This document shows, in pieces, positions 45,246-57,597 of a stretch of 64,000 nt of DNA (within the stretch, counting starts at the first letter, position 1; the number at the start of each line of letters is the position of its first letter). The notes under the pieces are model-generated. The model saw nothing but the letters and a program-made list of their open reading frames with translations, had not been told where the DNA came from and ran no database searches. The stretch lies in the NCBI GenBank assembly GCA_015680685.1, contig MNCI01036526.1, forward strand, positions 65,248-129,247, in the 5' to 3' direction. Source of the stretch: Gnetum montanum. Its lineage: Eukaryota; Streptophyta; Gnetopsida; Gnetales; Gnetaceae. The position numbers were made by a program, and so were the translations under genes.

Positions 45246-46843
45246 TTGTAGTTCATCATCCATAATTCAATACACATAGTTCTACAAAGAAGCAAGCATG
45301 AATACTTCCAATCATTTTTTGCTTGCCCACACCTCTCAGGTAGGGTGGGGTGGGATGTTGTAGTTCCAGAATGAAGTTCACATTGTCAAGGAAAAACCCT
45401 TTGGGACATTTGCAGCATCACCATCCTTAGCATCTTGCTGATCTTCCAAAGATTCCTTTTGGCATCTTGCTGACCTTCTTGAGTTATCATCACCATCAAT
45501 AATCATCTTGGCTGGAGCTCTCACCATTAGCATCACTCATTGGAGAACCAAAGGTACTATGACCCAACTACAACACTATCATCCTCTAGCCCTCACCATC
45601 ACCTAAGCTCAGAAGATCATCCAATAGTACAATTATTTACCATGCTATTGGGTTTCCTAGCTCCTGCCTATGGTGAGAACTCTTGAGAACCTACATCCCC
45701 ATCACCTTTAGCCACTTGAGTGCTTAATTATAGTGTGGCTTCTAGAGGTTTTGTAGCCTACTATTACCAACACCTACGTTAGCCTTCCTACTTTGGACAT
45801 TACATGCACCTATAACTAACACAGCATTCATGGCCCTTGAAATGCCCTTGCAAATAGGACTTCACCTTCATCTCACATGGTGTGGTCATTTTTCTTGTTT
45901 TCTCTATGTTGTGTTTATAGGATGAAGTCTCAGTGACATTGTTCAAAGGTACATTTCATTGTAGTGGCAAGTCATTGCACCACTCTGATGTGTCCATTTT
46001 GGCTCACTAAGCTACTTAAGCATGCACATCCCTACTACCCCACTATAGCAAATTCACCTCTACCTCTTGATCTTACACCTTCCTATATTGCCTATAAGCT
46101 TCTTTGATGCACATGGTACCTTTCTTGTAGTTAATTGTAGAACCCATGATGGACATAATGCAACTTGTCTTATGAGGATACTTTGTGGGCTAGTCAAAGC
46201 TCCAAATGGATGTAACACAACTCATATTAGGGAGGAAATAGCTATCCTATAGATGCGATGCGGTTGCTTCTAAGAAAATTTTGTTAAGTGGCATGTAGTC
46301 TGCCCAATAAAAAAATAAAAGAAAAGAGAGAGAGAAAATGAAAAAGAAGTAAGGAAGCAGAAACAAAAAACCAAAAACAAAACAAAAAGAAAAGAGATAG
46401 AAAAAAGAAAAAACAAAACCAAAAGTGAAAGAAAATGGGATGAAACAAGTGCTCAAATAAAAGTAGTACAATTGCCATTTCACAACCCATCCAACCCCAG
46501 ATCAACCCTCTCACAAGCACTCTAATGAGAGGTCAAAATTCTAAGGGTAGGCCATTTTTGCATGCTCACTCCCTCACAAGAAGTCTGATGAGGGATCATG
46601 ATTTGGCAACAAGCCATCATAATGCTGCATCCTACAGCCACATGCATAATGAACATCCTTCCCACTTGTTATCCCTTAACCGCCCCCTCTTCAACATATT
46701 CCCTATCATACTCTATGCCCTTGGCACTCTTAAGCATAGTGAAGCATTGTCTGATTGAGCAGTGATAAGCAATGTTGGAGCCATGTTCATTGTGGTGTTT
46801 TTTATTCTTTGTTGATGTCTCTTGGGCCAATCCTTCAAACATA
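45246..46843 (+). other. E2 3' untranslated region
   Basis: No gene is recognised. It contains a purine-rich A/G run at 46305-46440 whose reverse strand gives a hydrophobic low-complexity reading (46247-46520), which is a composition artefact. Confidence 0.6.
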
Positions 46844-46859
46844 AACAAAGAGGGGCCAA
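46844..46859 (+). promoter_or_regulatory. Polypurine tract of E2
   Basis: AAACAAAGAGGGGCCA sits directly before the 3' LTR start TGAAACACC at 46860, nearly identical to the E1 tract although the surroundings have diverged. Confidence 0.9.
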
Positions 46860-48746
46860 TGAAACACCACCAACTTCAAGCTTTTGTAGTTCAATGAAAA
46901 ATGTGTCTAAGTGTTAAAACTTGACAAATTTGTTCCTAAGTCTAGTGTTACGCTCTCCAACATAGCTAGCATAACACACCTTGAGGCCTATGTTGCAAGG
47001 TTTTTCTAAGTGTTAGCAGTAGTCACATGAAAATTTTTCTATGTGTCTTGCTACACTCTTAGTTTTTCTACTACACTCCCCAGTGTAGGCAGTGTAGCAC
47101 ACACTTTTATGGCTAGTTTGCCCAAGTGTCAGGCTGAAAGTGATTAAGGATTTCTTGGGATGGATGAAACAATTAGGAAAATTTTCTATCTCCTAGGTTA
47201 TCATGCTTGCTACACTCCCCAACGTACCTAGCTTGACACGTCCTAGTAGCTAGTTCACCCAAGTACCAAGCTAGAGGTTTTCAAAAGTGCTCAAGATGGC
47301 AAAAATAGTTCGGAGAATTTTCTATCTTTCAGGTAGTCATGCTTTGCTATGCTCCATAGCATAGTAAGAGTGACATAGGTTCAAGTGCCCAATTTTGCCC
47401 AAGTGTTCAACAAGGATCTATCAAGCTAGCTTGACATGGAAGACACATTTGGCAAATTTACTAACTTTTGAGGCTACCTATCCTACTATGCCCCATAGCG
47501 TAGCTAGCGTTCCATGAAGAAAGACTATAGATTTCATCAAAATTTGGTTAAGTATCCCTACTATGCTCCCTAGGGTGGCTTGTGTAACCAATGTGAAAAA
47601 TCAAAATTCTACAAATTTTCACTAGGTTTTGTGTTACGCTCTAGAGCATAGCTAGCTTGACACTAGAGAAAAGCCTCTAGAACTTGGCATTAGACTTCAT
47701 CTCAACTTCGATGTCTCTCCAACAACCAAGATCAGTAGTTTGCATTTCTTTTGCACCCCCCATTGGTCCCCAAAATTGCCACTATGCTTAACCCTACTTG
47801 AAAGAGGGGAAGATGTAGTCCCAGAGCATAGCCTTCAAGTTGCATTATCTTTGCACTATTTGCAGGCACATTGTAGTCTCTCAAAATCTAGCAAATGCAG
47901 TCTAGGTAGTGTAGTCACAGTCCAACAATCTCTAGGAACCTGTTGCTATCCTTCAAAGTGTAACACTTTGCTACTCTCATGAGAGCATAACATGTTAGCA
48001 TAACCCCATCTACACTCATGCTACATGGCATCCAATCCATGTTTCATGCTAAAACTAGCCCTATAAATACCCTAATGTCCAACACTTTAGGGGTTGGTAA
48101 ATCAAAAGAGCATTGGGCATTTCAGCTATTTGAGCATCCCTAGCACTCTTGCATTTGAGCATTCGAGCTTCACACCTTGGCGCTTCCTAGAGCACAGTCC
48201 ATCATTGCACTCGCAGAACATGGTGATAGCTAACCTAGTAGGTTTAGCCTCCATTGTAGCGGCTAGCTCTACATCCTAGGCATCCTAGAGAATGACTACA
48301 CTGCTATGCTACCACTATGCCTACTTGACACTGCATACTATTCTTACCTCTTATCTAGCAAAAGTTATGCTCCCCATTTTTTGGGTGGTACATTTCTTCA
48401 TTCTCAAGGTCTATTTCATTTCTTTTCCAAGAATGTTTTTGATATTAAGTATAACTTACATTTTTGTTGTTGTTTGATACATATATGCACACTCACATCA
48501 CTATTTTCGAGCCAGGTTACCCTACTATACTTTGGGTTTGCTAGTCCTAGTATCTGTGCATAATGCATTATAAACCCTTCTTACAAATGGTTGTTCTAAC
48601 ACCATGTAAGTCCCTATCTAATCAAATAGACTATTCAAGGCATCTCATTTCTATTTCCCTAGCATGACCCTCACACAAATTTAGGGTTAGGTTGTATGCC
48701 TGCTAACCTCTTAGTGTTCTAGCCATTAATATTTTTGAACAATACA
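46860..48746 (+). repeat. E2 3' LTR (complete)
   Basis: It starts TGAAACACCACC and ends AATACA, 1887 bp long. TATAAATA is at 48062-48069. The part from 47731 has a partner in the 5' LTR. U3 (46930-47690) contains seven or eight spaced, diverged copies of a palindromic motif like TACGCTCCCCAGCGTAG followed by CTAGC and a GTRACAC-type end. Confidence 0.9.
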
Positions 48747-50060
48747 TATATTTATTGTAAGGAAAAAGAAACCACTCTTGACAAGATGATTCCACAATAG
48801 ACATTGTTGATATAGAAGTTTATTAATGAACTTAAAGCAAAGTTTAATAGGATGTTAAAATGGATCTATGAAAATGTTACAACTCTTGTTGAGCTGATCA
48901 AAGAGAGGATTATGCAAAACAAGCCAAGCAATCACAATAAACGAAGGATATAGAACCAGGAAATAGCTAGGAACAATTTTTGGCAAACAAGAAAAATGGC
49001 TAATGAAAGTGAGGCTATAGACTCAACCACAGAAGAATATAATGGATGTGACATTTGCATATATGACCATCTTAAGGGCCATTGCTTGATCTTGTTACAT
49101 ATACATGAGTATTGGGAAAGTGCTTTAAATCCAATGTTTGTATTGAGGCACATGCCCAAGATATTTTTTCTTCCAAAAGGTAATTATAGATAGTCCCACA
49201 ACCAATCGTATTATCCTAGGGGGACTTATTACTGGCCTCAACACTATCATCAACCAGAGTGTCAATAACCATAGTTGTGGGGGAGGCCACCACCAAATCA
49301 GCCCTATCCTTCTTATCTACCAAAACCACATGGATATTATGTTCAACACCCTATTTTTCCAACTAGTTCTACATTCCCTACTTTAGATTGCTGCTACTAC
49401 TCTCCCAAGTATCATCAACCCATGACATCTCCAAAGGGATCACTAACTTATACCTTTGACCATCCATCCTACCCTCAATATTCTCATCCTCCACCTCATT
49501 ATATGCCACCACCAAGGACAAAAGAAGGTTTTTTTACCACAATATCAACAAACAAATGCCACTTGTGCTACAAATGTGCATAGACATGCTAACACTAGTG
49601 GGTTTCAACTGTAATGTTAGAAAAATCCCTTTTGGAGGAAAGGTCATAAGCCAAAGCAAAAGACTCATGGATTTACCACATCATCTAAGCTAGCATAATG
49701 CCAAGCTAGTGCAGCACCTTCCTTTTCACCACCACTATCCTTTAATCTGACACATGGACCATCATCCATCATTACTCCAATTCCAAACCCAAGAAATGAA
49801 TCTACAAGCATGAGGAGACAAACAAATCCATGCATACCATATCATGATCAAGGGTGCAATCATGTGCCAAACATCCATCACAAGAACACCTCTGACATCT
49901 TGACCCACTAAACATTTAACACTCAAGTGTGTGAACAATGATTAGTCTACCTAGTCACTGCAACATTAATAGACACCCAATGGCTAGGAAATGAACAATT
50001 ACCAATGTTTTATACATGCATGGATATGATCTATCCACTTATTAATCCTTTTCATGGCCA
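48747..50060 (+). pseudogene. Element B gag remnant (3' part)
   Basis: The stretch AKFNRMLKWIYENVTTLVEL near 48850 and a short ORF (48996-49193: YNGCDICIYDHLKGHC, LILLHIHEYWESALNP) match the C gag (CNIFLYDHPKGQCPILSHLH at 53205). A proline/tyrosine-rich tail (49275-49583: QPYPSYLPKPHGYYVQHPIF) matches C at 53340-53600. The N-terminal two-thirds and the 5' LTR are missing, lost at the E2 junction. Stops are present throughout the upstream part. Confidence 0.75.
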
Positions 50061-51090
50061 AATGTTTAGTTGTGGGGGTCACCCTCCATTCTAATCTTTA
50101 GGATTTGTAAGTGTTTTCCATCTTTTTATTTTACAATTTTTTATCATTTTACTATTTCTTGATACAATTTTTCCTATTTTTTTCTACTTCTTCTATTTGT
50201 TATTTTCATCTTCTTTGTTAGTAATCATGGTTATGAATAAAAAGATCATGTTGTCCATTATGGTGAGGTTTTCTCTATGTTGTCGAGTCATAAGGGGTTG
50301 ATTATTTCAATAGTGATATCACATCATCCATCCACTCATTCCATTAATAAGAGGTTCTTGCTCTAGTCATAATGATATTCTTTTTCATCATCCAACCGAA
50401 CAATAAATTCATCACCATTGTGTCTAGATACAAGAGTGCAGAACCAAGGCAGAATGTAAGGGGTATGACATCAATTGGATTTTTGGATTCTCTTTGGATA
50501 CTTTTGTATGTTCTATCTTATTGTTGAGGTTGTAATTATATCCTTCTAGATCTAAGAAAAAATGTGAGTAAGAGGACCATAAAAAGGCACTAAATAAATT
50601 TTACAGGTCCCATTGGAAAAACATGTACCCATGCCTAAAAGGTAGCAGCATCTCAAAACTTCAAGAAAAAAGAAAAAGAAAACACATTTGTGCCATACCT
50701 AAGCTCTTTCCATGGACAAAATGCCAAGTGATGTTACTCCTTGCAACTATGATAGTCTTATGGTTGTCCATTGACATGATGAAATGATGGGATGTCACTA
50801 AAATGTGGTTTGGACTTGGTTTGAATCTTGGAAAGAATGGCTCATGATTATTTAACCATTAATAACACACAAGGATTCATTGTGCCCATGGTAAAGCACC
50901 TCATGTCCCAATTTCTGCAATCCTTTCTATAGTCCATCTCATCTCACTATCCATGTGATCCTAACTTGTGGTTTTGTATAACATAGAGTTATGATCTCAA
51001 ATTGGTGGTTTTAACATGTGTGTTTTGTTGTATAGGTATGCATTACATTCATTTCCTTTAGTGCCTATGGACATTCTTAGGTATGGTAAC
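50061..51090 (+). other. Element B non-coding region, left of C
   Basis: No gene is seen. It is collinear with C 53920-54790 (for example GTGCCTATGGACATTCTTAGG and the block near 50610). It continues on the right side of C at 56632. Confidence 0.65.
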
Positions 51091-51964
51091 TGATGAAGTG
51101 TCATTATGTCAATGCGTTGACGAGGCTACATATACACGTCAGCGTTGACATGGCCTTGTTGATGCAGCCTTCCTTCATTGACAGGGCCCGTTTACGCAAC
51201 AACCTATCCCAACCTATAAATAAGAGGGCCTTCCGCCTCATTTAGGCATCTTTTGGGTTAATTGTACAAAGGTTCTTGTAGTTTGTTTTCATAGGCATGA
51301 GATTATTCTCCCAAGTGCATGCCCACAGTGTGATGCTTGTAATTGTACGACACCTTTATTCAAGTGTGACGTATTTGGATGGGCACACGACCAAAAATAA
51401 AGATCGAGATTACTTCATCATTGCAGCATTCACTTAGTTTTAATTGTCTAGTTTAATTGTTAATTGTTATTTTTATTTATTGCTTTCTTAGTTAATATTT
51501 ATTTATCATCATTTATTATTCTTATTGTTAAATGTGAAATGAGTATGACTTAATCACGAGCATTTAAGTTGACTACTTGGCAACCCAGCAGCATACCTAG
51601 GATCTATGCTTGGTAACCCTAGTAGTAGTCATGCACGAGGTCCAAGATGTGTATGGATGATTAAGGAATGGATATTCATCACACTTAGTCTAGCTTAGAC
51701 TCATTTCCTATTGCTCATTAGTTTAATCAATATTATCTTCCATTGTCTCTAGGAGTAGCATTAGTTTAGGATCACGTCATATGCCTCACTCTGGACTAAA
51801 CCATACGTGACAAAGCAATACTAGTCCAGGTGGGAAGACAACAAATTGTGATCAACGTGTAACTATCTAGATACGACAACTAGCCTATTAGTGGAGTTCG
51901 ATCGGATCGCATCTGAACATTCGTATTCGTATGGTTAAGTGTAGGGGTACCTCGTTGCTCATCA
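51091..51964 (+). repeat. C 5' LTR
   Basis: It starts TGATGAAGTGTCATTATG and ends GCTCATCA. TATAAATA is at 51215-51222, and the U3 is very short (124 bp). It matches 55729-56626. Confidence 0.93.
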
Positions 51965-51965
51965 T

Positions 51966-51983
51966 TGGTGCCATTGCTAGGGA
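51966..51983 (+). promoter_or_regulatory. Primer-binding site of C
   Basis: TGGTGCCATTGCTAGGGA lies one base after the LTR. It is close to the Asp-tRNA complementary site TGGCGCCGTTGCCGGGGA of plant gypsy elements. Confidence 0.88.
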
Positions 51984-52102
51984 TGGTGCTAGTTATTTAG
52001 ATTAGTTACATCATACAAGATCATTGTAACATGTATTAATGATATATCCTTTAGAAAATAAATTAAATTAAAATTCAATTAAGTCACACATGGTTCACAA
52101 CC

Positions 52103-53913
52103 ATGTCTCTCTCACAAGACTATAATAATGCCACACCTAGTGAGGCAATTCATTGGAGAAACAATGAATATTATGATAATGAAGATTGGAGTACACAACC
52201 TGAGGTGGGGGTTCCTTATAAACATTAACAAGGACAACATCATTTCAATGCATGAAAGCATAACATACCTAGTGACGATGAACCCCTACTAGCCACTATA
52301 AGCTTAATAGAAATACAAGAGGTTGTTCGAATAGCTTGCAGGCATTGTAAGGAAAGTTGTCTACCCATGCTTGATTTAAAAAACTTTTCCAAGTTTTCAG
52401 AAGGCTATGATTCAAATCTGCAACAATATTTACATGCCTTCTTCGATGCTTGTACATGGAACAATATCAATAATGGGTGGCAAAAAATTAAGCTCTTTCC
52501 TCTGACACTCATTGGCCAGGCAAAAGTATGGTATAGGTCGTTAAAACCAAAATCAATTCGATGTTGGCCGACAATGGTAGAACTCTTCAATGAAAGATAT
52601 CAAAGCTATGCGAGAGTGTCAGCCTTGAGGAGACAAATCCAAGAATGGAAACAAGTGCAACATGAACCCTTGGACATGGCCTTAGAAAGATATTATGCAC
52701 TGTTAAACAACTGCCTAAGCCATGGGTTCTCCAAGGAAAGGCTAATGTACCATATCATAGATGGGCTTCGTAATGAAATAAGGGAGACCCTAGGGATGTA
52801 TGCCCAAGGTCAACTATATGAGGTACGAACCCATCAACTCTAAGAGCTTATTAAGCAGATACCAAAAGAAGAAGGAGAAATACCCAAATGGGAGAATGTT
52901 GAAAGTTCTCAACGGGATCAAAATCTTAACTTAACAAGGGTCCATGATCATGAAGAGGAGAAATCAACTCACTTCAAGGAGGTGGAATCATCTTTGCCAA
53001 TCCTATAATAACTACATGAAATTGAGGTAAAGATTAATAAGATGACAAACTAGGTACATGAAAGAGGTGGAGAATATGCCAACATTATTAGAGAAAGAGC
53101 TATGCCAAATTGAGAAACAAGACAGGACACCACAAGACACTCAAAACAAAGGGTAGAAGAGAATAAGAATAAGAACTCAACTTCCAATCATACGTATCAA
53201 TGTAATATTTTCTTGTACGATCATCCCAAAGGTCAATGTCCAATCTTGTCACATTTACATGAGCATTGGGGAGGAATGTTACATCCAGAGTTTGTACAAA
53301 CATACTGTGTCCAACCACAGTGGCGAAAACCTCAGTCATGGGGGAGGCCACTACCAATTGGACCATACCCTTCATATGTCCCAACACCAAATGCTTATTA
53401 TATTCAACACCCTATTTCTCCAACAAGATCAGCATCCTCTACCTCACCTCATCGTTATCATTCTCCCGAGAACTATCCACCCATGTCCTCTCCAACAAGA
53501 TCACCACCTCATGTGCCTTACACTTCTCATCAACCTCAATATTCTCATACTTCATCCCCTTCTGCATCACTGCCAGCTATGCCAGAAGATTTTGCACCAT
53601 AGCATCAACCCAAAAACATTACTTGTGCTACTACTGTCAACAGTAGTGGAGGTCCTTTACAACATCGAAGGCATCCCTTCTTTAGATGTGATTGTCGAAA
53701 GGGACACCATAGTTCAGAAACCATTGCATTCGCCAATTCAGCACAAATCCAACACTGTGGTGCATCTTCCTCTTCGAACCTAATGCCTCATGTTACCTCA
53801 TCAGGGCCACCAATTAACACTCCAACAATCATACGACCTAATGAACATAGGAATGAAGAGTGAAAAACTGATCCTTGCATACCATCTTCCATGAGTAATC
53901 TCATCCATGAATA
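52103..53913 (+). pseudogene. C gag
   Basis: From ATG 52103 (MSLSQDYNNATPSEAIHWR) one frame runs for about 600 codons with some seven stops. The capsid-like core is the open part at 52367-52843 (LDLKNFSKFSEGYD, YLHAFFDAC, WPTMVELFNERYQSYA, GFSKERLMYHIIDGL). The next open part, 53213-53602, has YDHPKGQCPILSHLHEHW and a Pro/Ser/Tyr-rich tail (SPTRSASSTSPHRYHSPEN). Near 53680 a short Cys/His stretch (FFRCDCRKGHHSSE) could be the remains of a zinc knuckle. The same protein occurs in D, B and the third copy. It is the best-preserved gag of this family here. Confidence 0.8.
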
Positions 53914-55122
53914 AAACACTCATGTGGCTCATTGGTTGAGGTGTTTTTTATGCTATCAAGTCTTGAGTGGTCAATTATTTGGATAGTGAGCCATTACACC
54001 CACTCATCCATTCTACAAATAAGAGGTTCTGTTCGAGGGTACAGTGCTATTCTTGACATTCTTGAAACTTAAAATTAATTTTCTTCTCATTGTTCCCAAA
54101 GTGAAAAATGATGGACTAAGAGGGAATGGCCAGGGTGTGACATCAAGGAAACTTGTGGATTCTCTTTGGTGACATTTGTAGCTGCTATCATGCAACTTGG
54201 TTGTACTAAGATCCTTGTAGATCTAACGAAAAATGGGAGTAAGAGTAATCCAAAGGGCACTCAAAAATCAAATAATATTCTAAGGGGTCCCACTGGAAAG
54301 ACATGCACCCATGCCTGAAGGTTGGCGATTTCTCTAGATTCAGTGAAGTGAAAAAAAAAGAGGAAGAAGAGAAAAAGAAAAGAAGGAAGTGCTACAAAAC
54401 AAAAATTACTCCTCCCTTGAATAAAACACCAAGTGATCGTACGCCTTGTTGTTATGGTACTCTCATAGTTGCTCATCATTGGATGAAATAATGTGATGTC
54501 ACTGATTAGAGGAATGGACTTGGTCCTGATCTTGGAACAATGGTTTAATGACACTTTAATCATGCTGTACATGTAGAATTCATTGTGGCCTGAGTCAATT
54601 ACCTCACATCCCAATCTCTGTAATCCCTTCTCCGATTTATTCCATCTCATTATTCCTGTATTTTTGACTCATGTCTTGTATAGCATTGAATTCATACCTC
54701 ATCATGGTGGTATCAACATGTGTGTGTTTTGTTGCATTGGTATAGATTCCATTTAACCCTTCTAGTGCCTATGGACATCTTAAGGTATGGTTACGCAAGG
54801 GCATATAGGTTGGAACCTACTTTTGGGAGGCCCCACTTGTTTAACTTTTGTAATTTGTATTTGTTGCACACCACCACATCATCTTATACCCTTCGAGTAT
54901 TTCATTGACAAACCTATTCTTTCCTTTGTCATTATTTTATCAAATGTTCCTCAAAACTAGGTTTGACATTAAAAATTTTAGGGCAAATTCCTTGAAAAAT
55001 ATCTAACTTTAAAATCACACTAAGTAAAGAATGCAACATTTATTAAAGGCAATGGGTAAGTTATGAAATCATTGAACATTTTTCAATAACCTTACTAATA
55101 ATTGATCTTTGTGTGATTATAG
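53914..55122 (+). other. C non-coding interior with 3' splice acceptor
   Basis: No ORF is convincing (the 129-codon minus-strand stretch at 54261-54650 lies in low-complexity sequence). It ends in TGTGTGATTATAG directly before ATG 55123. B has the same TGATTATAG before its ATG at 57598. Confidence 0.6.
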
Positions 55123-55558
55123 ATGGCCCCTAAAAGAATACAACAAGGAGAACCTTCTCAAGGTGCAACTGAACAACCTGGGAAAGGCAGAGGCTAGGGA
55201 CCTCGTGCAGAACATGCAGGGCAGAAGGTAATCATTCAGCATCCATCATGAAACTCTTGTTACTGCATAATCTATCCAAGAAAAGGGTAGAGACGTCAAG
55301 GCCTAAGCCTATGAAGAGGAATGATGGCTATTTGTGGCATGGCATGTCAAGGCCAATCAAGTATTCCCATAGCTACCGTGTCCATGAAAAATGCTGACTC
55401 CATCAAACATTGGAACATCAACATGGACGACTCATAATCCTTAAATAAAAGAGGATAAATGTTAGGTGCTTTTTCAATGGTATCAATCTCAGAAGCCTGA
55501 TGCATAGGACAAAGGAAAGGCACCCATGGAGGAGCCACCACTATCAGGAACCCCATGA
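55123..55558 (+). pseudogene. C second ORF, internally deleted
   Basis: ATG 55123 begins MAPKRIQQGEPSQGA, matching MALEQGAKENL at 57598 in B. The end (MEEPPLSGTP then TGA at 55556) matches the B ORF end. The roughly 2.3 kb that lie between them in B are absent, so only both ends are left. Several stops and a frame change are present. It keeps WLFVAWHVKANQVFP, which B has near 60110 as FVA*YMKPNQMFL. Confidence 0.7.
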
Positions 55559-55719
55559 GTTCCGCAAGTTTTTCTTTTTGTGTCTGTGTCCAAATTTTGT
55601 TTTATTCTCCACTGCAACATGAATAAATTTCTAGTTAGTCAATAATCCCATACCTATCCACTATGTATTCAATTGAGCTTGTTCCTCACTTTCACTTGAG
55701 GACGAGTTTTTACTCAGTT

Positions 55720-55728
55720 GTGGGGGTA
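55720..55728 (+). promoter_or_regulatory. Polypurine tract of C
   Basis: GTGGGGGTA precedes the 3' LTR start TGATGAAG. Confidence 0.8.
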
Positions 55729-56626
55729 TGATGAAGTGTCATTATGTCAATGCGTCGACACGATCGCATATATGTGGCCTCATTGACGTGACCCCATCGA
55801 CGTAGCCTACCTGCATTGATGGGGCCCCATTTATGCAGCCACCTATCCTGACCTATAAATAAGAGGGTCTTCCGCCTCATTTAGGCATCTTTTGGGTTAA
55901 TTGTAGGGAGGTCCTTGCAGTTTTTTTTCATAGGAGTTATATTATTTTCCCAAGTGCATGCCCATAGTGTGATGCATGTAATTGTACGACACCTTTATTT
56001 GAGTGTGACGTACTTGGACACACACATGACCAGAAATAAAGATTGAGATTACTTCATCATTGTAGCATTCACTTAGTTTTAATTGTCTAGTTTAATTATT
56101 AATTGTTATTATTATTTATTGCTTTCTTAATTAATATTTATTTCTTTCTTAGTTAATATTTATTTATCATCATTTACTATTCTTGTTGTTAAATGCAGAA
56201 TGAGTACAACTTAATCATGAGCATTTAAGTGTGACTACTTGGTAAACCAGTAGCGTACCTAGGATCTACACTTGGTAACCCCAGTAGTAGTCGTGCACGA
56301 GGTCCAAGATGTGTATGGATGATTAGGGAATGAATACTCATCACACTTAGGATAGCTTAGACTCATTTCCTATTGCTCATTAGTTTAATCAATATTATCT
56401 TCCATTGTCTCTAGGAATAGCATTAGTTTAGGATCACATCATACGCCTCACTCTAGACTAAACCATACATGACAAAGCAATACTAGTCCAGGTGGGAAGA
56501 TAGTGAACTGCGATCAACGTGTAACTATCTAGATACCACAACTAGCCTGTCCAAGGAGTTCGACCGGATCATGCATGAATGCTCGTATTCATATGGTTGA
56601 GTGTAGGGGTACCTTGTTGCTCATCA
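55729..56626 (+). repeat. C 3' LTR
   Basis: It starts TGATGAAGTGTCATTATG and ends GCTCATCA; TATAAATA is at 55854-55861. It is 24 bp longer than the 5' LTR, mainly from a duplicated TTAATATTTATTTCTTTC stretch near 56130. Confidence 0.93.
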
Positions 56627-57597
56627 GTTACACAAGGGCATCATAGGCTAGAGCCTACTCTAGGAAGGATCCACTTGTGTAAATTTTGTGACTTCTACTT
56701 ATTTGACATAACCACGTCATTCTTAACCTTCCAAGGGAATAACTGTTAAATTCTATAGTTTCCCTTCTTATTTAACTTGATTTGTCCACAACCTCTATTT
56801 CAATGCCCTTTTTCTTGCTTTTTCTAAAGCTTTTTACATCGACAACTCCACCATATCACAATTTTAGTGCCTCAAATCGATTTTCTACTTAGCCCAAAAC
56901 TATGGACCTAATCTCAAACCTTCCAACCAATCATAGAGCTTCATTTTCCATGGTTAGTTGCCTTGTTTAATGCATATTCTTGAACCCCAATATTCGGTGG
57001 GACGCAACATTGGGTACTTGATATCAAGTCACACAAAACCTATATATATGATCCCCATAATGCCCAAACGTCATTCTCATCATTTATAGCTAGGGGAGTT
57101 TAATTTTTCTCTCATAGCTCAAAGCTTTATGCACCAACTTTTAGCTTGTAATATTTGGCTCTCAACCACTCCAATTTTTGTGTTGTTTGCACCTATTTGA
57201 ACCCGAAGTGTTCAAGTTAGTTGTGGGATGGTGCTTGTGTGGAAAACTTATTTCAATTTTTGATAATTTGCTATCACCTAGAGGGTATTATAAGGGTAAG
57301 AGTGTTAAAAAATTTAGGCATTTTCATGAATAATCAATCATATTAATGTTATAAACCTTAATTTCTCCACCCAAGAAACCATAACCATCATTATAAGCCA
57401 TACATAAGGAAAAAGGAACAAATTGCAAAGGGTCATAAAAGATGATAAACACTCTTTGGGAATTTTTCTTGAAAAATTTTCTAATTGTGCAATCATATGA
57501 ACTAAGAACTTAATGAATTAAGGTTAAGAGTATGGTATACATCTGTTAATGATAACCATCGATACCTTAGTAACAACTAATCTTTGCTTGATTATAG
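56627..57597 (+). other. Element B non-coding region, right of C
   Basis: It continues the B sequence from 51090. No ORF is seen. It ends with TTTGCTTGATTATAG, a splice-acceptor-like sequence, directly before ATG 57598. Confidence 0.6.

Larger units (their letters stand above)
31211..48746 (+). mobile_element. E2: older Tat-lineage element related to E1, 5' LTR truncated
   Basis: E2 has the same order as E1: LTR, gag, protease, antisense gene in the PR-RT gap, RT, RNase H, aRH, integrase, repeat array, PPT and LTR. Only 1019 bp of the 5' LTR remain (31211-32229, matching 47731-48746). The 3' LTR is complete at 1887 bp. Coding parts are riddled with stops, RT has YVDN, and most of integrase is deleted. 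CG is largely replaced by TG/CA, so it is clearly older than E1. It sits in the gag of element B, with a further deletion at its left edge. Confidence 0.88.
51091..56626 (+). mobile_element. C: non-autonomous gypsy-type element inserted in B
   Basis: Two LTRs (874 and 898 bp) enclose an Asp-type PBS, a gag reading frame, a non-coding stretch and a short 3' ORF. No protease, RT or integrase is visible in the 3.8-kb interior. GTAAC precedes and GTTAC follows the element, a 5-bp duplication with one change. The B sequence left and right of it joins to match C's own interior at 54785-54800 (GGTATGGTTACGCAAGGGC), which shows the uninterrupted site. It must have relied on enzymes from a relative, perhaps the D type, whose PBS and LTR blocks are similar. 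Confidence 0.9.

Noticed and set aside
46247-46520. Minus-strand hydrophobic ORFs suggesting a membrane protein
   Set aside because: They are the complement of an A/G low-complexity run; Phe/Leu richness follows from composition.
53259-53783. 174-codon frame overlapping C gag (and the 126-codon frame at 53266)
   Set aside because: Alternative frames of the Pro/Ser-rich gag tail; the gag frame is supported by homologues in B and the third copy.
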